From Pagrus major (lineage: Eukaryota; Chordata; Actinopteri; Spariformes; Sparidae), in assembly GCF_040436345.1 (NCBI RefSeq), contig NC_133220.1, positions 39,532,164 to 39,596,163 of the forward strand: a DNA stretch of 64,000 nucleotides. Direction: 5' to 3'. The number at the start of each line of letters is the position of its first letter. Position 1 is the first letter of the stretch. Shown piece by piece: positions 32,735 through 45,483 of the stretch. Both the position numbers and the translations under genes were made by a program. Under the pieces are notes generated by a model that saw only the letters and a program-made list of their open reading frames with translations, did not search any database and had not been told where the DNA came from.

Positions 32735-33689
32735 TCAGTTTGCAGACAAAGCAGCAACCACATACTCTCGACACAGGCGGTAAAGATTTCGGCTGTCAGT
32801 GTCTCCATTTTCATGGAGCAGCATCTGCATCTCCTCTAGCTGCCGATCATTCAGTGGACAGTCAATTTCAGGGACCACTACCGCACCATCTACATCCTCT
32901 CCGAAGTCTGTGGCTACATCCCAGTCAATGGTCTGTCGTCCGTAGTCTGGTTCCTGAATATCCTGGAAATTGTAGAAGACAGAGTAACACACCATGTCTC
33001 ATTCCATATCTACAGCAACACATGCAATGAGTTATCCTAAATGTTTTGGCTTTAGTGGCAGTTTTGTATAAAGTAACAAAAAAGCATACTTGAACAAATT
33101 GAGATATCAAGTTTCTGACAGTCACATAAGCAAAAATTACTTGAGTAAAAGTTTTGTAATGTTGGCTATTAAAAGTACCTAGTGCAAAACTAATTTTCTG
33201 GGAATAAACGTTATAGTTTAAGGTAAAGTTAAATGATACAAAACACTTTTGTTACTAATCTGATGGCTGATGAATGAAATTATTTTAAAGATGTGCTAGG
33301 CTGGCTAATTGATATAGAAGGTTGATGAGACTTAAAATTATGAGAATTAATAGAAAAACATAGATTCACAATCATTATTATGATTTAAATGTAAAAAAAA
33401 ATAGGTCAAAGTCATACTTATAAGATAATTAAGTCCATGTTATAACTTTATTTGAACATGTACAGTAACCCCAAATTATGAGAAAAGGTTACAAATTGGA
33501 AGCAAAAACTACATATACGTATCTCACACTTTTGTCTTTTTATCTTATAACTCAATACTCATTACTTTAACTCTCAGAAATGGGCTTTAATAGATACAGC
33601 TTGTAATATGCAAACAATTTTTTTTAAATGAAACTGCATATTTTATCCCCAAAGTTGTAGTGGACTTGAAGTCATGAGGCAGAAAATTG

Positions 33690-33770
33690 AAATACTCCAT
33701 TATAACGATGAAAAGTGCCTTGAGATGATATATGTTGTGATTTGGTGCCATATAAATAAAGCAAATGAAA
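33690..33770 (+). mobile_element. LINE 3' tail-like fragment in intron
   Basis: aaaagtgccttgagatgata, ttgtgatttggtgccatata and aataaa are typical of the 3' ends of common fish LINEs. Only the tail is present. Confidence 0.45.
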
Positions 33771-36323
33771 ATGCTGTACCCAAGTGAAGTACTTAAAGCA
33801 AATTTCTGTAACTTTTCACCTGAAAATAACGGTTAAGTAATTTAAAATAATTTGAATGGTACACTGGAGAATTGCAGTCATTTAAAAAGGAAAAGGTAAC
33901 CTCAGGATTCTCCGGCTGGTCAACTGGTCTGAGCATCCTTCCTGCATGCCAGAGCTGTTCAGGAGTTTTGTTCCCTTCACTTCTGAGAGGGTGGTTGTTC
34001 CAGGCCTCGACAAAAGCCTCCAGGTCTGCCTTCAGTTTTGGAAAGAAGGTCATGTGCACAGCAAGAAGATCTTCTGTTGAGGACAGGGTAGTAGTAAATC
34101 ACTACGTTTATAGGTGCACATCAAACACAGCCTATACAATTTAACATTAAGTACAGGGTTGCCTTTTGAAATTATTAATTAATCCATGATGGTTTTTCTA
34201 GTGTTTTTGTAACATTTTGATAATTCAAAAGTTAGAGATCTGCAATGAACCGTGATTCCATTAATGTTCATTACAGTAGCCCTGACATTTGTCAACCAAT
34301 CTAATCCTGTTGAAACTTACCAATTTTACAAGGACTAGCATCATCTGTTTTTTACTCCAAATGACCCTTACCTTTGGAGGACACATTAAGAAGATGATCA
34401 GTTTCAAGGTTATGGAGATCACGGTAATATTTTGATGTGACACATCACGGCACAAGCGTTCAATCCTTCAAAGACAGAAATTAACATTATTTCAACCTCT
34501 TAATTGAAGCTTAAATATTACAGTGATGGGTGCGCTGTTCAGATTTAGCAGTGTGTTTTTGTTTTTTCACACCTTTTATTTACTCAGAGCTGGGATTTCC
34601 ATTTTTATTGGTGCCATGTGTAATAAATTATGGCATATTTCATGTCAGAAACGACTTGTTTTTGGCTTTAGTGCAAGCATGGCATTATCATCTTATTTTG
34701 CTGTATCTTGCACTTCTGCTTATACCGGGGCTCAGTCAGGTCAGATGAGTGTTGATCATCAGGTCAATTCGGTCAGCACCAACTCGAGTTTGGACAGGTA
34801 ACAGCCTGAGAATCTCAGACCAATCCCAACACCAGGACAGGCGTGCAGAATTTGAAAATACCTTTCATTGTGGACACTTTTTCCAGACAGGAAACTTCTT
34901 CGGCCAGTTCCACGGATGGTGAACATGTGTCGTGCAATTTCCACATTCTCCACGCCTTGATCACTTCTTAACCTGAGGTGCAAGCACAAAGATGATTAAA
35001 ATGTGTAGCAATCTGTCAGTAAGGAATAATGCACAGAACTCTAGCGCACAAAACTTGCAAAGTGCGCCTGGATAAGCTTGCACCTGGTCTACAAAATTAC
35101 AGCCCAAGAAGTGACAGAGTATAAGAAATTACATTACTAAACCTTTAACACTACAATCCCAGATTCCATGTTGAAATTCTGTCTAGTAATAGCCCACAAC
35201 AAACATCCTGGTTTATCTGGAAACAGGAATCAAAGGCAGTGTGGACTGGGGCAACAAAATGAATGAAATCATGTTGACTCATCTGATATCTCCCCTCATT
35301 CACTCTCTACTTTGCTATCATCGTATGTGAACATGTTCTTCATGTCTTCAGTATGAGCAACATGGAAAACACCCTTGCATTTGATTGAAATGAATTTAAT
35401 TTTAATTATTCATGCTTGGTACCAGTATTTAATGCTGAAGTTGTATTACAAACTGACTTATTTTAAATAGTCAAATATTAATATGGGGAAGCAAGCATTT
35501 TCTGACATGAGCAACAATGTGTTGCAGATATTATAGGAACTGGAAAGAATCCCAAGTGAGTCTCCTCGGTGCATTGATGCAGCAACTCTCCTCCACTGCA
35601 CATGTATTCCAAGTGACTTCAGCCTCCCTTTCACCATGTGGTAGCCTGCTGCTGGCATTTCAGCTTTTATTTGTTGGACTGTCTCATCCAGCTCCTGGTC
35701 TGTAAAGTCTTGACCATACTGGCTGAAACACCCAGTAATTCTGCAATGCCTGAGCAATTCCTGTAAGGGCAGTACAAGTTCTGGGGAGATATTTACATGC
35801 CTTGACAGTGCTTCAAATAGATAGAGCTATTGTCGACATGTGAACAGCAGGAAGTCCAAGTCAAGAGGTGCTCTTGAGAGAGCTGACTCTAACTTTTTTT
35901 TGAGCCTCGAAATCATCTCATGTCTTAGGATGCCCTGTTGACATGGAAAGCAGAACTTTAAAGATCGCATTAAAAATTATGATCCTTATTCACATAAAAC
36001 ATTTCATACATATAAAAAAGACAGAAGTTCATATCAGACAACACATGCCCTGTAAACACACATATGTAATGGGGTTTCAGGGAGTTGTTTTTCGGCCAAT
36101 TCACTATATATTATCTCGCTTAGAACATGGCTTACTAGTAAATAACAATAAATAATATTAGTATTTCCGACCGCTATGTTGGTTTTATTTAATGTTACAT
36201 CATTAATTGTGATGGTTAGTTACCGTATTTCCTCAATAAATGACGGAAATGAAGACGACCACCATCCTCTGCTTCAGAGAGACAGACTGCACCACCGGAC
36301 TGCAGGTCTCTGCTCCGTGTCGC

Positions 36324-36942
36324 GGCAAACCCATGGATCTAACGCTGACTTTTAACTACTGTATGATCATTTGTATGATGTTCATTGTAAAAGACATATA
36401 AAACAGTGCATGTTTTTATTTACAATTAATTATATATTCTAATCCATATTATTATTATTAGTAGTAGTAGTAGTAGTATCATTATTCTATTTTGTTGTTT
36501 CGAATCTTTATCATATAACTTTGTTGTCATAACTACAGATATAATGGGAGAAAGTTAACTGTCATAGAGAGTACACGAAAAGGAAGCAAGGAGTGTGCTT
36601 TGCTACATATATTTCAATATCTTGTGAGCTCCCCGCCAAAATGGCAACAAGGTATCGTTTGTTGTGTCTTCTGATGTTTTAGTGATAGTGACTGTAAAGT
36701 TATTGTATTGTTATTGTTATTGTATTGTTATGAATTTGTATATAGCTACATTTATTGATTTGTATATATTTTGTGTTCACGTAACAGCTCTTACGGTGTT
36801 GATGTTGGCAAGGACGATGGAACGATATATTAAAAGAGCTGAAAACTAACGGCGCCTCATCAATACTTGTAAAGCAAAAAAACATGAATTGACTGGGGAT
36901 TGATACATAGTTAAAAGCCAGCGTTAGATCCATGGGTTTGCC
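36324..36942. mobile_element. Foldback element with 37-38 bp arms
   Basis: ggcaaacccatggatctaac at 36324 continuing to about 36361 is mirrored at 36906-36942 with very few differences. The 540 bp between them is AT-rich, with no long frame. Target duplication not found. Confidence 0.55.
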
Positions 36943-37143
36943 ACCACTATGACAGCTACTGAAACCATCGAAACGTAAACATACAGTTCCACCTGATGAT
37001 AAAAAACGGCTTCCATTGTGTGAAGTTGGGAGAAAGGTGGATAGAGAAATACCAAGAGAGAACGAATGGAACCCTTCTGACTCAACATCACTAATAAGCA
37101 AGGTTGTTACTTACCGGTAAATCTTCAGGTGTCGCCATTACTG

Positions 37144-37187
37144 CTCTTCTTCTTCTTCTTCTTCTTCTTCTCCTTCTTCTTCTTCCA
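37144..37187. repeat. CTT microsatellite
   Basis: About 14 ctt units with one ctcctt interruption, just upstream of the presumed first exon at 37115-37138. Confidence 0.95.
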
Positions 37188-37189
37188 AT

Positions 37190-38364
37190 TTGCCTCTGCT
37201 ACCACTGAGCTTCCTGTCTGTGACGGAAGCTGTCATCAGCAGAAAACTGAAAAGGCACCCACGTGGGGGGCTGGAAAATGACCAATTATAAGAGGGCCGG
37301 GGTCAGCCTTGGTCTCAACCCCCAAAGTGTCAAAAGTCCTTGCTTCCAGTGAGCAGAGCTCCACAGCAGAGCACAGGGGAGAGAGAGAGCGAGCCAGCGC
37401 ACGCAAAGCAGCTGCACAGTGTTGTTGTGCATGTCGCTGTCATTTTTTACTCGCTCGCACCTGCCTCTGCTTCACTCTGTTGCTGAATATGCGCGCAAAG
37501 ATCAAACAAGTGCGCGTGGCAGTTGAAATCTGCGCGTGTGCAGATGTGTTATCGCTCGCGCGACTTTTGACTCAAATATAACGCCATAAGCCCGGTTCTT
37601 GTCCTCTGTCTTACGAGCTTAAGGTATACTGTTTAACAGTTATGTATAAGATACTATATTACTTATAGACTGCCATACCCAATATCATTCAAGTCCTGAC
37701 ATTTGTGGACATACTGCAACAGTTATGAATCTGAAAGGATAGCTTCACCAAAATGTGCACAGCTGGCACGGGTGTTTTTCGTGTTGTTTATTCATAACGT
37801 ACCTGGTGTTTAAAGACCTTAAGGCTGATGTAACATCATGTTGAAACGATCGGTAACATTACAGCATTTACAGCAACTACTGTTAATTAGCTAACTATTC
37901 ACCTTGTGAAGTGAATTCAGTTCAATTCAAAAGGCTTTACTGGCATGAACGTTTCAACAACAATGTTGCCAAAGCATCAAAATACAAGTTGTCCAAATAT
38001 TTGGACAGTACACAATAACAGTAATATGAACATTAATACAACATTAAGATTGATATGTATTGTATACAGTATCCTATGCATGTATGTATATTTGAGTTGA
38101 ACTTGTTAAGCTAAATGTTCTCTCCCTTTCTCTCACTAACTTTACAATATTATTGTAACAACTACTATCTCTCTGTCTCTGTCCCTACCCCATCTCTCCC
38201 CCTCTTTATCTTGTGTTTTTGATGAATAATGGACTTGTGTTATTCTCAAGAAAGTAATGAAGATGCCAGCCAAAGAGAAGAGCAGAGAGCAGAACCTTTC
38301 ACCTTGCCACAGGTTAGACAAAACTACAGTATACACATTTATGAAGTTAATTACATAATTTGGT
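37190..38364. other. Intergenic stretch without recognised gene
   Basis: A CpG-rich, repetitive-looking block (37370-37570) gives a cysteine/alanine-rich plus-strand frame with no recognisable domain. The rest is AT-rich. Confidence 0.35.
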
Positions 38365-39080
38365 ACACAGTAAAATTGGTTGAGTAAATTTTACTCAAAT
38401 TGAATAAAATTTTACTCTAAAAAAGACAACATTTGGTCCCAGTCTGAATGGAGTAAAATTTACTCTCATGGCAGAGTTAAACTTTCAGAGTTAAATTTAC
38501 TCTATTTAGTGCAAATACTTTACATAATAATTCACTCCATTTAGTATAAAATAAAAACTCCTCTACCCTAGTATAGAACTGAATTTTACTCTTTACAGAA
38601 GTGAATTTTACTCAAAATAGAATTAAATTTTATTATAAATAGAACTGAATTTTATTCAAAATAGAATTAAATTTCTCCCACTGGTGGGTCAGGAAATTTT
38701 TATTTTTTATTTTTTCTTGCTTACTTTATCTTTGTAGGTCGACTTATCTCCTGTCCCTTACTTCCCCTCTTTCTGTTTACTTATGTGTACAATATATATG
38801 TATATATTTTTTTTCTTTTTCTTTTCCTTTAAAGAATCTTTAATGACAGGGCGATGGCACTATGTTTGTAATATAATGTTCAAAAAAAAGTTTGTCACAA
38901 AAAAAATAGAATTAAATTTTATCATAAATAGAATTGAATTTTATTCAAAATAGAGTTAAATTTTACTATAAATAGAACTGAATTTTACTCCAAATAAAAT
39001 TTATGATGAATTGAATTTGACTCTAAATAGAATTTAACTTTATTATATACAGTATATAACTGAATTTCACTCACTATATA
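38365..39080. repeat. Degenerate gaattttactc/aaatagaa repeat block
   Basis: Many variants of gaattttactcaaaatagaa, period about 18-20 bp, start with a gagtaaattttactc palindromic form. A different 230-bp sequence (38675-38906) interrupts it. Confidence 0.7.
38675..38906 (+). mobile_element. Possible short LINE-tail insertion
   Basis: T-rich sequence ends with atgttcaaaaaaaag and cacaaaaaaaa. Both sides read tagaattaaattt, which could be a target duplication but is also a unit of the surrounding repeat. Confidence 0.3.
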
Positions 39081-41673
39081 ACTTCTTACACTCAGTCATT
39101 ATACACTGCAAGGTTTTTAAAGGTAAAATAAATAGATCAGAAACCAGAGCAAAGACCGTGGATCACTTTCAAGTGCTTTGTCAGGGAATTAGCATTTGCC
39201 TGAGAGCTCTTACAAATAAAACAGAACATTTCAGATCACCTTAATTCTGTAGTGAAGCCCTCACAGAAAAAAAAGACAATCTACTCAACGCAGCATCCGA
39301 GCCCTCAACTCTGCAACTCTAGGATTCACCTTGGTTGTATCAATATCGATTTCATAAATGGTTGTCTGCAGGAAGTTGTACACATTGACCAGATCGTGGT
39401 TGTATGAAGTACCAAAGACAAAGTGAGCTTTGAAAAGCTCATCAAAACAGGCAAGAGAGCCGGATGATTTACAAGGTATTGCATGTTTGTCAATGACAAT
39501 AAAGTACTTGTGAATCACACTCCTCTGAGTTCCCACTGCAAGCAGGTATGGTTGAAGGCTTTCTGTGATGCCATCGAGATGCCCCTGGATGCTGGTCCCC
39601 GTCTGTGACACAAAGAGTTTCATTAGTCTGCTGTTAAAATGAACCATCTGAAAATAGTTGGAAAAAACATCTAAAAAAAAAAAAAACATACAGATAACAT
39701 GACATGATTAGATTTGTTAGGATTAGGGACAAAACTACTAGCTAGTTGCATTTCTAGTTGCAATAAAATGAACGTTTGGAATGACTTTTGTATCTTTTAT
39801 TCACTATAATAGTTCATGATTCACAATTCATATGGAAGTGTTTAAAAATAAAGTTAATGTATTACACAAGTTTTCATTTGTAATGTTGCACATTCAGACC
39901 ACAAGGTGGCATTAGTGTTGTGTCAACTTAAGTGAGAAAAGGTCAAAGTTTAGAACTGAAGAAAAAATAAGTGTTGGCTATAGGAAGAGAGAGAAATGTT
40001 GATATATGCAAATTATGATTGTTCATCCAGTAAAAAACTACAAAAATACAACATGTAGCGTGATATAGCTAGTGATGTTTCCTGTATTGCAGCCTTACCT
40101 TGATGAACTTCACAAGATTCTCACATGCTTGTCTGGCGGAGAGCTTTCCTGGTCTCTTGCGGCCATGAGGTGACGGTGGCAGCAGGTGTACAAGGATCAG
40201 GTCCCATCCTGAAAGAACAAGTAATAAAGAAAAAAACAAAAAAACACTTCCATAATAAAGTTTAATACAAAAAACAAATCACTACTTGCTGTACCGAAAA
40301 TGGTAAGCAGGTGGCAGTGTTGCACTTCTTATGCTCCCATTTATACAAAATACAATGAAATTAACTACATCAAGTGCTCTTTCCTAAAACATTAAATCTT
40401 ATCACAACCAAACCAGAACAACAACAATATAATGCATTTATTTTTGCCTCACCACTTTCCACTTCTGCTGTGGATTCCGCATTCTGAATGAGGTACTGAA
40501 GGTCATCTGACTGTGTGAGACCACAGCTTTGCTCGAGGACTTTTTTCTTGTATGTAGTGGGCCACTTCTCCAGGAACTTTGCAGAGATGGCATCATCAAA
40601 CAGCAAAGTAAAATCTTGCTCAATCTGTAGAATAGATGAGGTCAAGTTGTTAAATCTCCTTAACTCATACAATTTTAATAGTCACTTTTTTCCAACATGC
40701 AAGTCAATTTTTACAAGTTACAATGAAGGTAGTTTAAGATCAACGTACTAATACTTCTATGTCCAGGAATCTCGGGAAGGCCAGAAAGATGTCAGAGGAC
40801 TTCACTGGATCATGAATGATATTTTGGCGATAGTTGAAGGTCTGCCTCATCTTAGTCATAACAATTCCTTCATCAGCTGTATGCTTCATCAGTGCAAAGG
40901 CCTCAGAGCACAAGATGTCTGTCATTAGGTGACTGTCCTCTCTCAAGTCTCGATCAGCTGTTGGGCACCCTGTAACAGTGGATATGGACATGACAGTGTC
41001 CTAGGATTTAATAAATAAGGCTTGGGAACTCTGCCAGGTTTTTCATGTGTACAGTTTGGTTCCAGGTAACAATAACACATACCTGTTTGTGTTTTTGACA
41101 GTCTCATGGCCTTCTTTTGTCCACCAGAAGCTTCCTTTTGGACAAACTTCAGTCTCCAAGCCAGATACTCCCATCTTCTGCATTGTAATAATGCTCCTAA
41201 AAGGTGTTATTCAAAATGAAATATTTTGAATATGTTTAAATCAGCAGGAGAAAATATCTTCACACTTTTAATCTTAAAACTTCAGCAGCTGAGCTGAACT
41301 TGCTCAGGACTGGAGTACTAAACTAAAAAAGGGTTTTAAACTCAAAGTCAGGAAAGGGTTTTAAAGTAAGAGTTAGGGAAAGATGGCAGAGATGGTGGAC
41401 ATGCATAAATGTTAGTATCTTTAGTTTTACTCAAACCATAGCCAAGCAAAAAAATCTAGATATACATCATGCCTGAAAAATGTCTTGAGTTTAGAAGTGA
41501 AGAGTAAATGCTGAATTTATTGTTTTCTGTACTTACATAACCCAACTTGCTCCTTGGATCAGCCAGGTATGGAAACAAGCTGATGATCCCCTTTGCGTAA
41601 TCCTCTTTGACACGCCTTGAAGGACTTGTCCTACACAGATAGACACTATGAGCACCGTTGGAAGTATTGGAGT

Positions 41674-44600
41674 TAGGGCTGGGCGATAAAACGATAACGA
41701 TAATTATCAATGAAAACTTTTCCTCGATAGAGATATGAAACATGGTCGATATAATTTTCGATAGATTACATTCGTCCATATTTTGACAGACAATACGAAT
41801 AGCCAATGACAACGAGAGTTGCGCCGCACTGAACCAATCACGTGGCTGGAATAGAGCCATGCCAGCAGCTAGTCGCGGCGTGTTTGTTTGTGCTGCTGCA
41901 GCAGTTTAAAAAAAAGAAAATGAGTGCTCCGACGAAGGAAATGACGGAAGCCCAAGACGTAAGGGATGACATCGTTGACAAGAAGGGCCCAAAAAGTTCG
42001 GTGGTGTGGAGGCATTTTGGTTTTTTAAAGTCCGACACGAAACAGAGCAGTGTGCACTGCAAATTATGTCAAGCACATGTTCCGACAAAGACGGGGAATA
42101 CCACTAATCTTTTCCATCACCTGAAGCAGCGCCACCCGCTTGAGCACGGAGAACTTTTACAAACACAGCCCGGAACAAGTACTAGTCTTCCCCCCAAAAC
42201 AACGCCTGTGCAGCAGCAACAGAAGACCATAGAGTCTCCTTTATCCAGTGTCATACTTTATGACAAAAAATCGAAGAGACACCGTGATATAACAAATGCA
42301 GTAGCTTATTGTATTGCAAAAGACATGCTACCAATAAGCACAGTGGAAAATAAGGGGTTCAAGTGGATGCTAAAAGTTGTGGACCCTCGTTACAAACTAC
42401 CTGGGCGTAAACATTTCTCCCACACCACACTCCCACAGATGTATAATGAGTGTAGAGAGAGAGTCGAGAAAGAACTGCAAAATGTAGCACACTTTGCTAC
42501 CACGTCAGATATGTGGTCCAGTCGCACATCTGAGCCATACATGAGCCTCACTGCCCACTTCATAGACAAAGACTGGAATCTGATAAGCAAATGCCTTCAA
42601 ACGGTGTACTTTCCGGAAGACCATACAGGTGAAATAATTGCTGCAGGACTGTCAGAAGCACTTGCATCCTGGGGCTTGAGTGAAGACAAACAAGTCTGCA
42701 TCACAACAGACAGTGGGACGAATATAGTCAAGGCCACATCCCTCAACAACTGGACTCGGCTGCAATGCTTTGGGCATCGACTTCACTCAGCTGTTGGTAA
42801 GCCCCCCTCTGCTGTATATATCCCTGCCTCTGCTGAAATAATTTGTAATTTCATCAATATCATATATAAAAAATAAATGTATGTACAGTGTTGCAATATG
42901 CAAACAATAACAAAATCTGGACAGGGTGATTAAATTCTGGCATGTTAACTTAGCATTTAACTTATTGTACTGTTGGATGTTTTCACATTACTGTAAGTAA
43001 TCTTTTTTTTTTGATTAATTGAATATTTATGTAAATTTCAATTCCTAAATTGTTTTATTTAAGTTCCTAATTACTTTAGAAACTAGGAACTGTTAAGGAA
43101 ATGTTTAGAAATGTCCAGCTCAAATAAATAAGGAGGAATGAGCTTGAAATCCCACATTAGCATACAGCAACAAAGTGATAGCAAAAATAGAGAGAATAAG
43201 GAAATAACAAATAGTAAACAAGAAGTATAAAAAAACAAGGATATGTAAAATATCAATTTAAACAAGAGACACAAAAACAGGAACAATATATACTGTAAAA
43301 TAACAACAGTTTAATTTATGCTGTTTATCTTTTTTCCTCAGAGAGAGCAGGAAAAGACAAGAGGGTGGAGCGAGCTGTGGGTGTTTGTAAGAAAGTGGTG
43401 GCTTCCTTCTCTTTCTCGTGGAAGAAGAAGAGAGACTTGGCTGCTGCTCAGGAAGAGTTTCACCTACCCCAACACAAGCTGGTGACAGAGTCACCCACCA
43501 GGTGGGGCTCACGTCAGAAAATGATTGAGAGGGTGTTGGAACAACAGAAAGCCATCTCTCAGGTACTGGGTGCAGATAAGAAGACCAGGCACTTGGTTCC
43601 CTCCTGGCAAGACCTAGAAGTGCTGGAGGCTATGCATGAGGCCCTGAATTCTCTACTGGAGTTCACTGATTCACTCTCTGGTGAATGTTATGTGAGTGTG
43701 TCATACCTGAAGCCAATGCTGCATCTCTTCAAAACACAGATTCTGAAAACTTCTGACGATGAATCACAACTCACAAAGGACATGAAGATGACAGTCATGG
43801 CATACCTGGACGAAAAGTATGCTGACCAGAAAACAGATGACCTGCTTGATGTTGCAACCTTGGTGGATCCACGTTTTAAGGTACAATACACCAAGCCAGA
43901 AAAGATTGATGCCATCAAAATGAGAGCAGTGTCTGAGATGTTGGAGGGAAACCAGGACCCGTCCACTTCAGCAAGAACAGAGGGACCAGGAGAAGAAGGG
44001 GCAGAAGCTGCTGCAGTGCTACCCACCCAGAAGAAACAGCGAAAATCATTGGGCAGTTTCTTTAAGAAATCATGTCCCACCACCAGCACAGGACTTACTG
44101 ACAAAGAGACAGTGGAAAGTGAGCTTGACAAGTACTTGCTGGCACCAGATGCGGACAGTGAAATGGACCCACTGCAGTGGTGGAAAATCCATGAAAAAAA
44201 CTTCCCAAGAGTGAGCTGCCTGGCAAAGCGCTACTTGTGCATCCCAGCGACCAGCACCCCCTCTGAGAGGGTATTTAGCACAGGGGGTAATATTGTGACC
44301 TGCAACAGGGCAGCTTTAAAACCGGAAGCAGTGGATAGACTTGTCTTCCTCACCCGCAATCTAGTGTAGGCTTATGTCTGTCTGACCCAAAACATTGACA
44401 GCACTGAGAGACAGTACTGCACTCATTGGGATTTCTTGTGCCTTTTTTCTGAGCATCTGATAACAGTTGAGCCAATGTCTATTTTATTTATGTTGTCTTT
44501 GAAAGCTGCTTGAAATTGCACTGAGAGTATAAGACATTTTTTTGGCTATTTATTGTTCTATTTTATTGTTTGTTCTTTAAAAAACAATATTTAAAACAAT

Positions 44601-44929
44601 GTATACAAAGGAGAGTTTCTGAAAATTTAATTATATTTTGATACTATTTTATTCATTTGACATTGACAAAATAATGTCTGTTTTGTTTATGTTCTCCTTT
44701 AAACTTGAAAGATTTAAGATGTGTGTTACATGTCATGTTCACCTTTGACAGAAAATAAATATTTAATTAAAAATTAACCTTCTGATATCTTCATATCTCA
44801 ATTAAGAGTAGCAGGGAACATTTAAAATTCACAAAATAGTGAATTGTTTTATATCGTGATATATATCGATATCGTCTGATATAAAAAAAAATATTGTGAT
44901 ATGACTTTTTCCCATATCGCCCAGCTCTA
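41674..44929 (+). mobile_element. hAT DNA transposon, apparently complete
   Basis: The 14-bp ends tagggctgggcgat and, at the right end inverted, tagagctgggcgat differ at one base. Both are flanked by attggagt (41666-41673 and 44930-44937), a perfect 8-bp target duplication, the hallmark of hAT insertion. Subterminal sequence is rich in atcgat/atatcg words. Inside is a two-exon transposase with no visible break. The perfect duplication and open frame suggest a recent insertion. Confidence 0.96.
41920..44369 (+). CDS. hAT transposase, two exons, BED finger
   Basis: Exon 1 (41920-42796, MSAPTKEMTEAQ start; an in-frame ATG at 41842 is an alternative) ends phase 1 at gtaagc. Exon 2 (43342-44369) starts phase 1 after a tttttcctcag acceptor, giving about 634 residues with no internal stop. 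Residues about 25-70 form a BED zinc finger (WRHFGF, CKLC, HLKQRH). Mid-protein motifs TTDSGTNIVKA and CFGHRLHSAV belong to the hAT catalytic region. The C-terminus has the hAT dimerisation block (DPLQWWKIHEKNFP, CIPATSTPSERVFS). It is close to ZBED-type hAT proteins. It would excise and reinsert the element. Whether the 545-bp intron is spliced needs transcripts. Confidence 0.92.
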
Positions 44930-45445
44930 ATTGGAGTGTAAATGACACCTTCAGCAAACTAGGCGTGGATGGTGCATAAAAAAACATTTTAGTTGTGAAT
45001 GAAATAAATATTTCAACATACCCATGTTCACTTGTCATATGTGCAACCAATATCTTGACCATGTCACGCCGTCTGCTATCTGTTAGGCTTTTTGTCCGAG
45101 CATACTCATTGATGATCCTCTCTCCTCCAGGTTTGTTCTTTAGAACATTTTCAATCATCTAAGTGACAGTAAAAAATACAATAATATAAAATCAATGTTA
45201 ACACTTGTCTGCAAGCACACTACACTTGTATGTTGGAGATACTGTCAACAATATGCAGAGCTGTGTCTAAGGTAAGACAGCACAACCTTGTGCTTCAATG
45301 GATAATACATTAAAATGTGTGTAAATTTTCTGAAAGGATGTATAGCAATCAGCATAGCTTACTTGGGCAAGAGAGGTGTTGTCAGCTCTCCGTCTTGTGG
45401 CAGGACTGTGCTGCAATATTATTGTGTTATCAGAGTCCTCTGCAA

Positions 45446-45483
45446 CCACAATCCCCACTGGAATGCTCCAGTGGGGATTGTGG
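45446..45483. repeat. Perfect 17-bp inverted repeat, 4-nt loop
   Basis: ccacaatccccactgga, then atgc, then the exact inverse. The minus-strand splice acceptor of the exon at 45457-45363 lies inside the hairpin. Confidence 0.95.

Larger units (their letters stand above)
32735..37138 (-). pseudogene. HTH-integrase-like gene, broken copy
   Basis: Minus-strand exons: 37138-37115 (ATG, MATPEDLP, gtaagt donor; assignment to this gene is inferred); 35760 to about 35548 (FTDQELDETVQQIKAEMPAAGYHMVKGRL, helix-turn-helix region); 34972-34862 (LRSDQGVENVEIARHM and SVHNER, the second D and the N-E-R of an integrase-like core); 34465-34372 (IERLCRDV, then KYYRDLHNLE in another frame); 34073-33901 (FFPKLKADLEAFVEAWNNHP); 32962-32735 (YGRQTIDWD, VVVPEID, stop). 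Phases agree at the last three junctions only if one base is missing or extra in 34465-34372, an independent sign of a frameshift. The exon with the HIDGNHKL motif was not found. This family is multi-copy in fish; its role is unknown. Confidence 0.72.

Noticed and set aside
37309..37581. Cysteine/alanine-rich plus-strand ORF
   Set aside because: No domain, no splice context, and CpG-rich repetitive-looking sequence; a chance frame is more likely.
43688..44131. Minus-strand frame of 147 codons
   Set aside because: Opposite the hAT transposase exon 2; no motif of its own.
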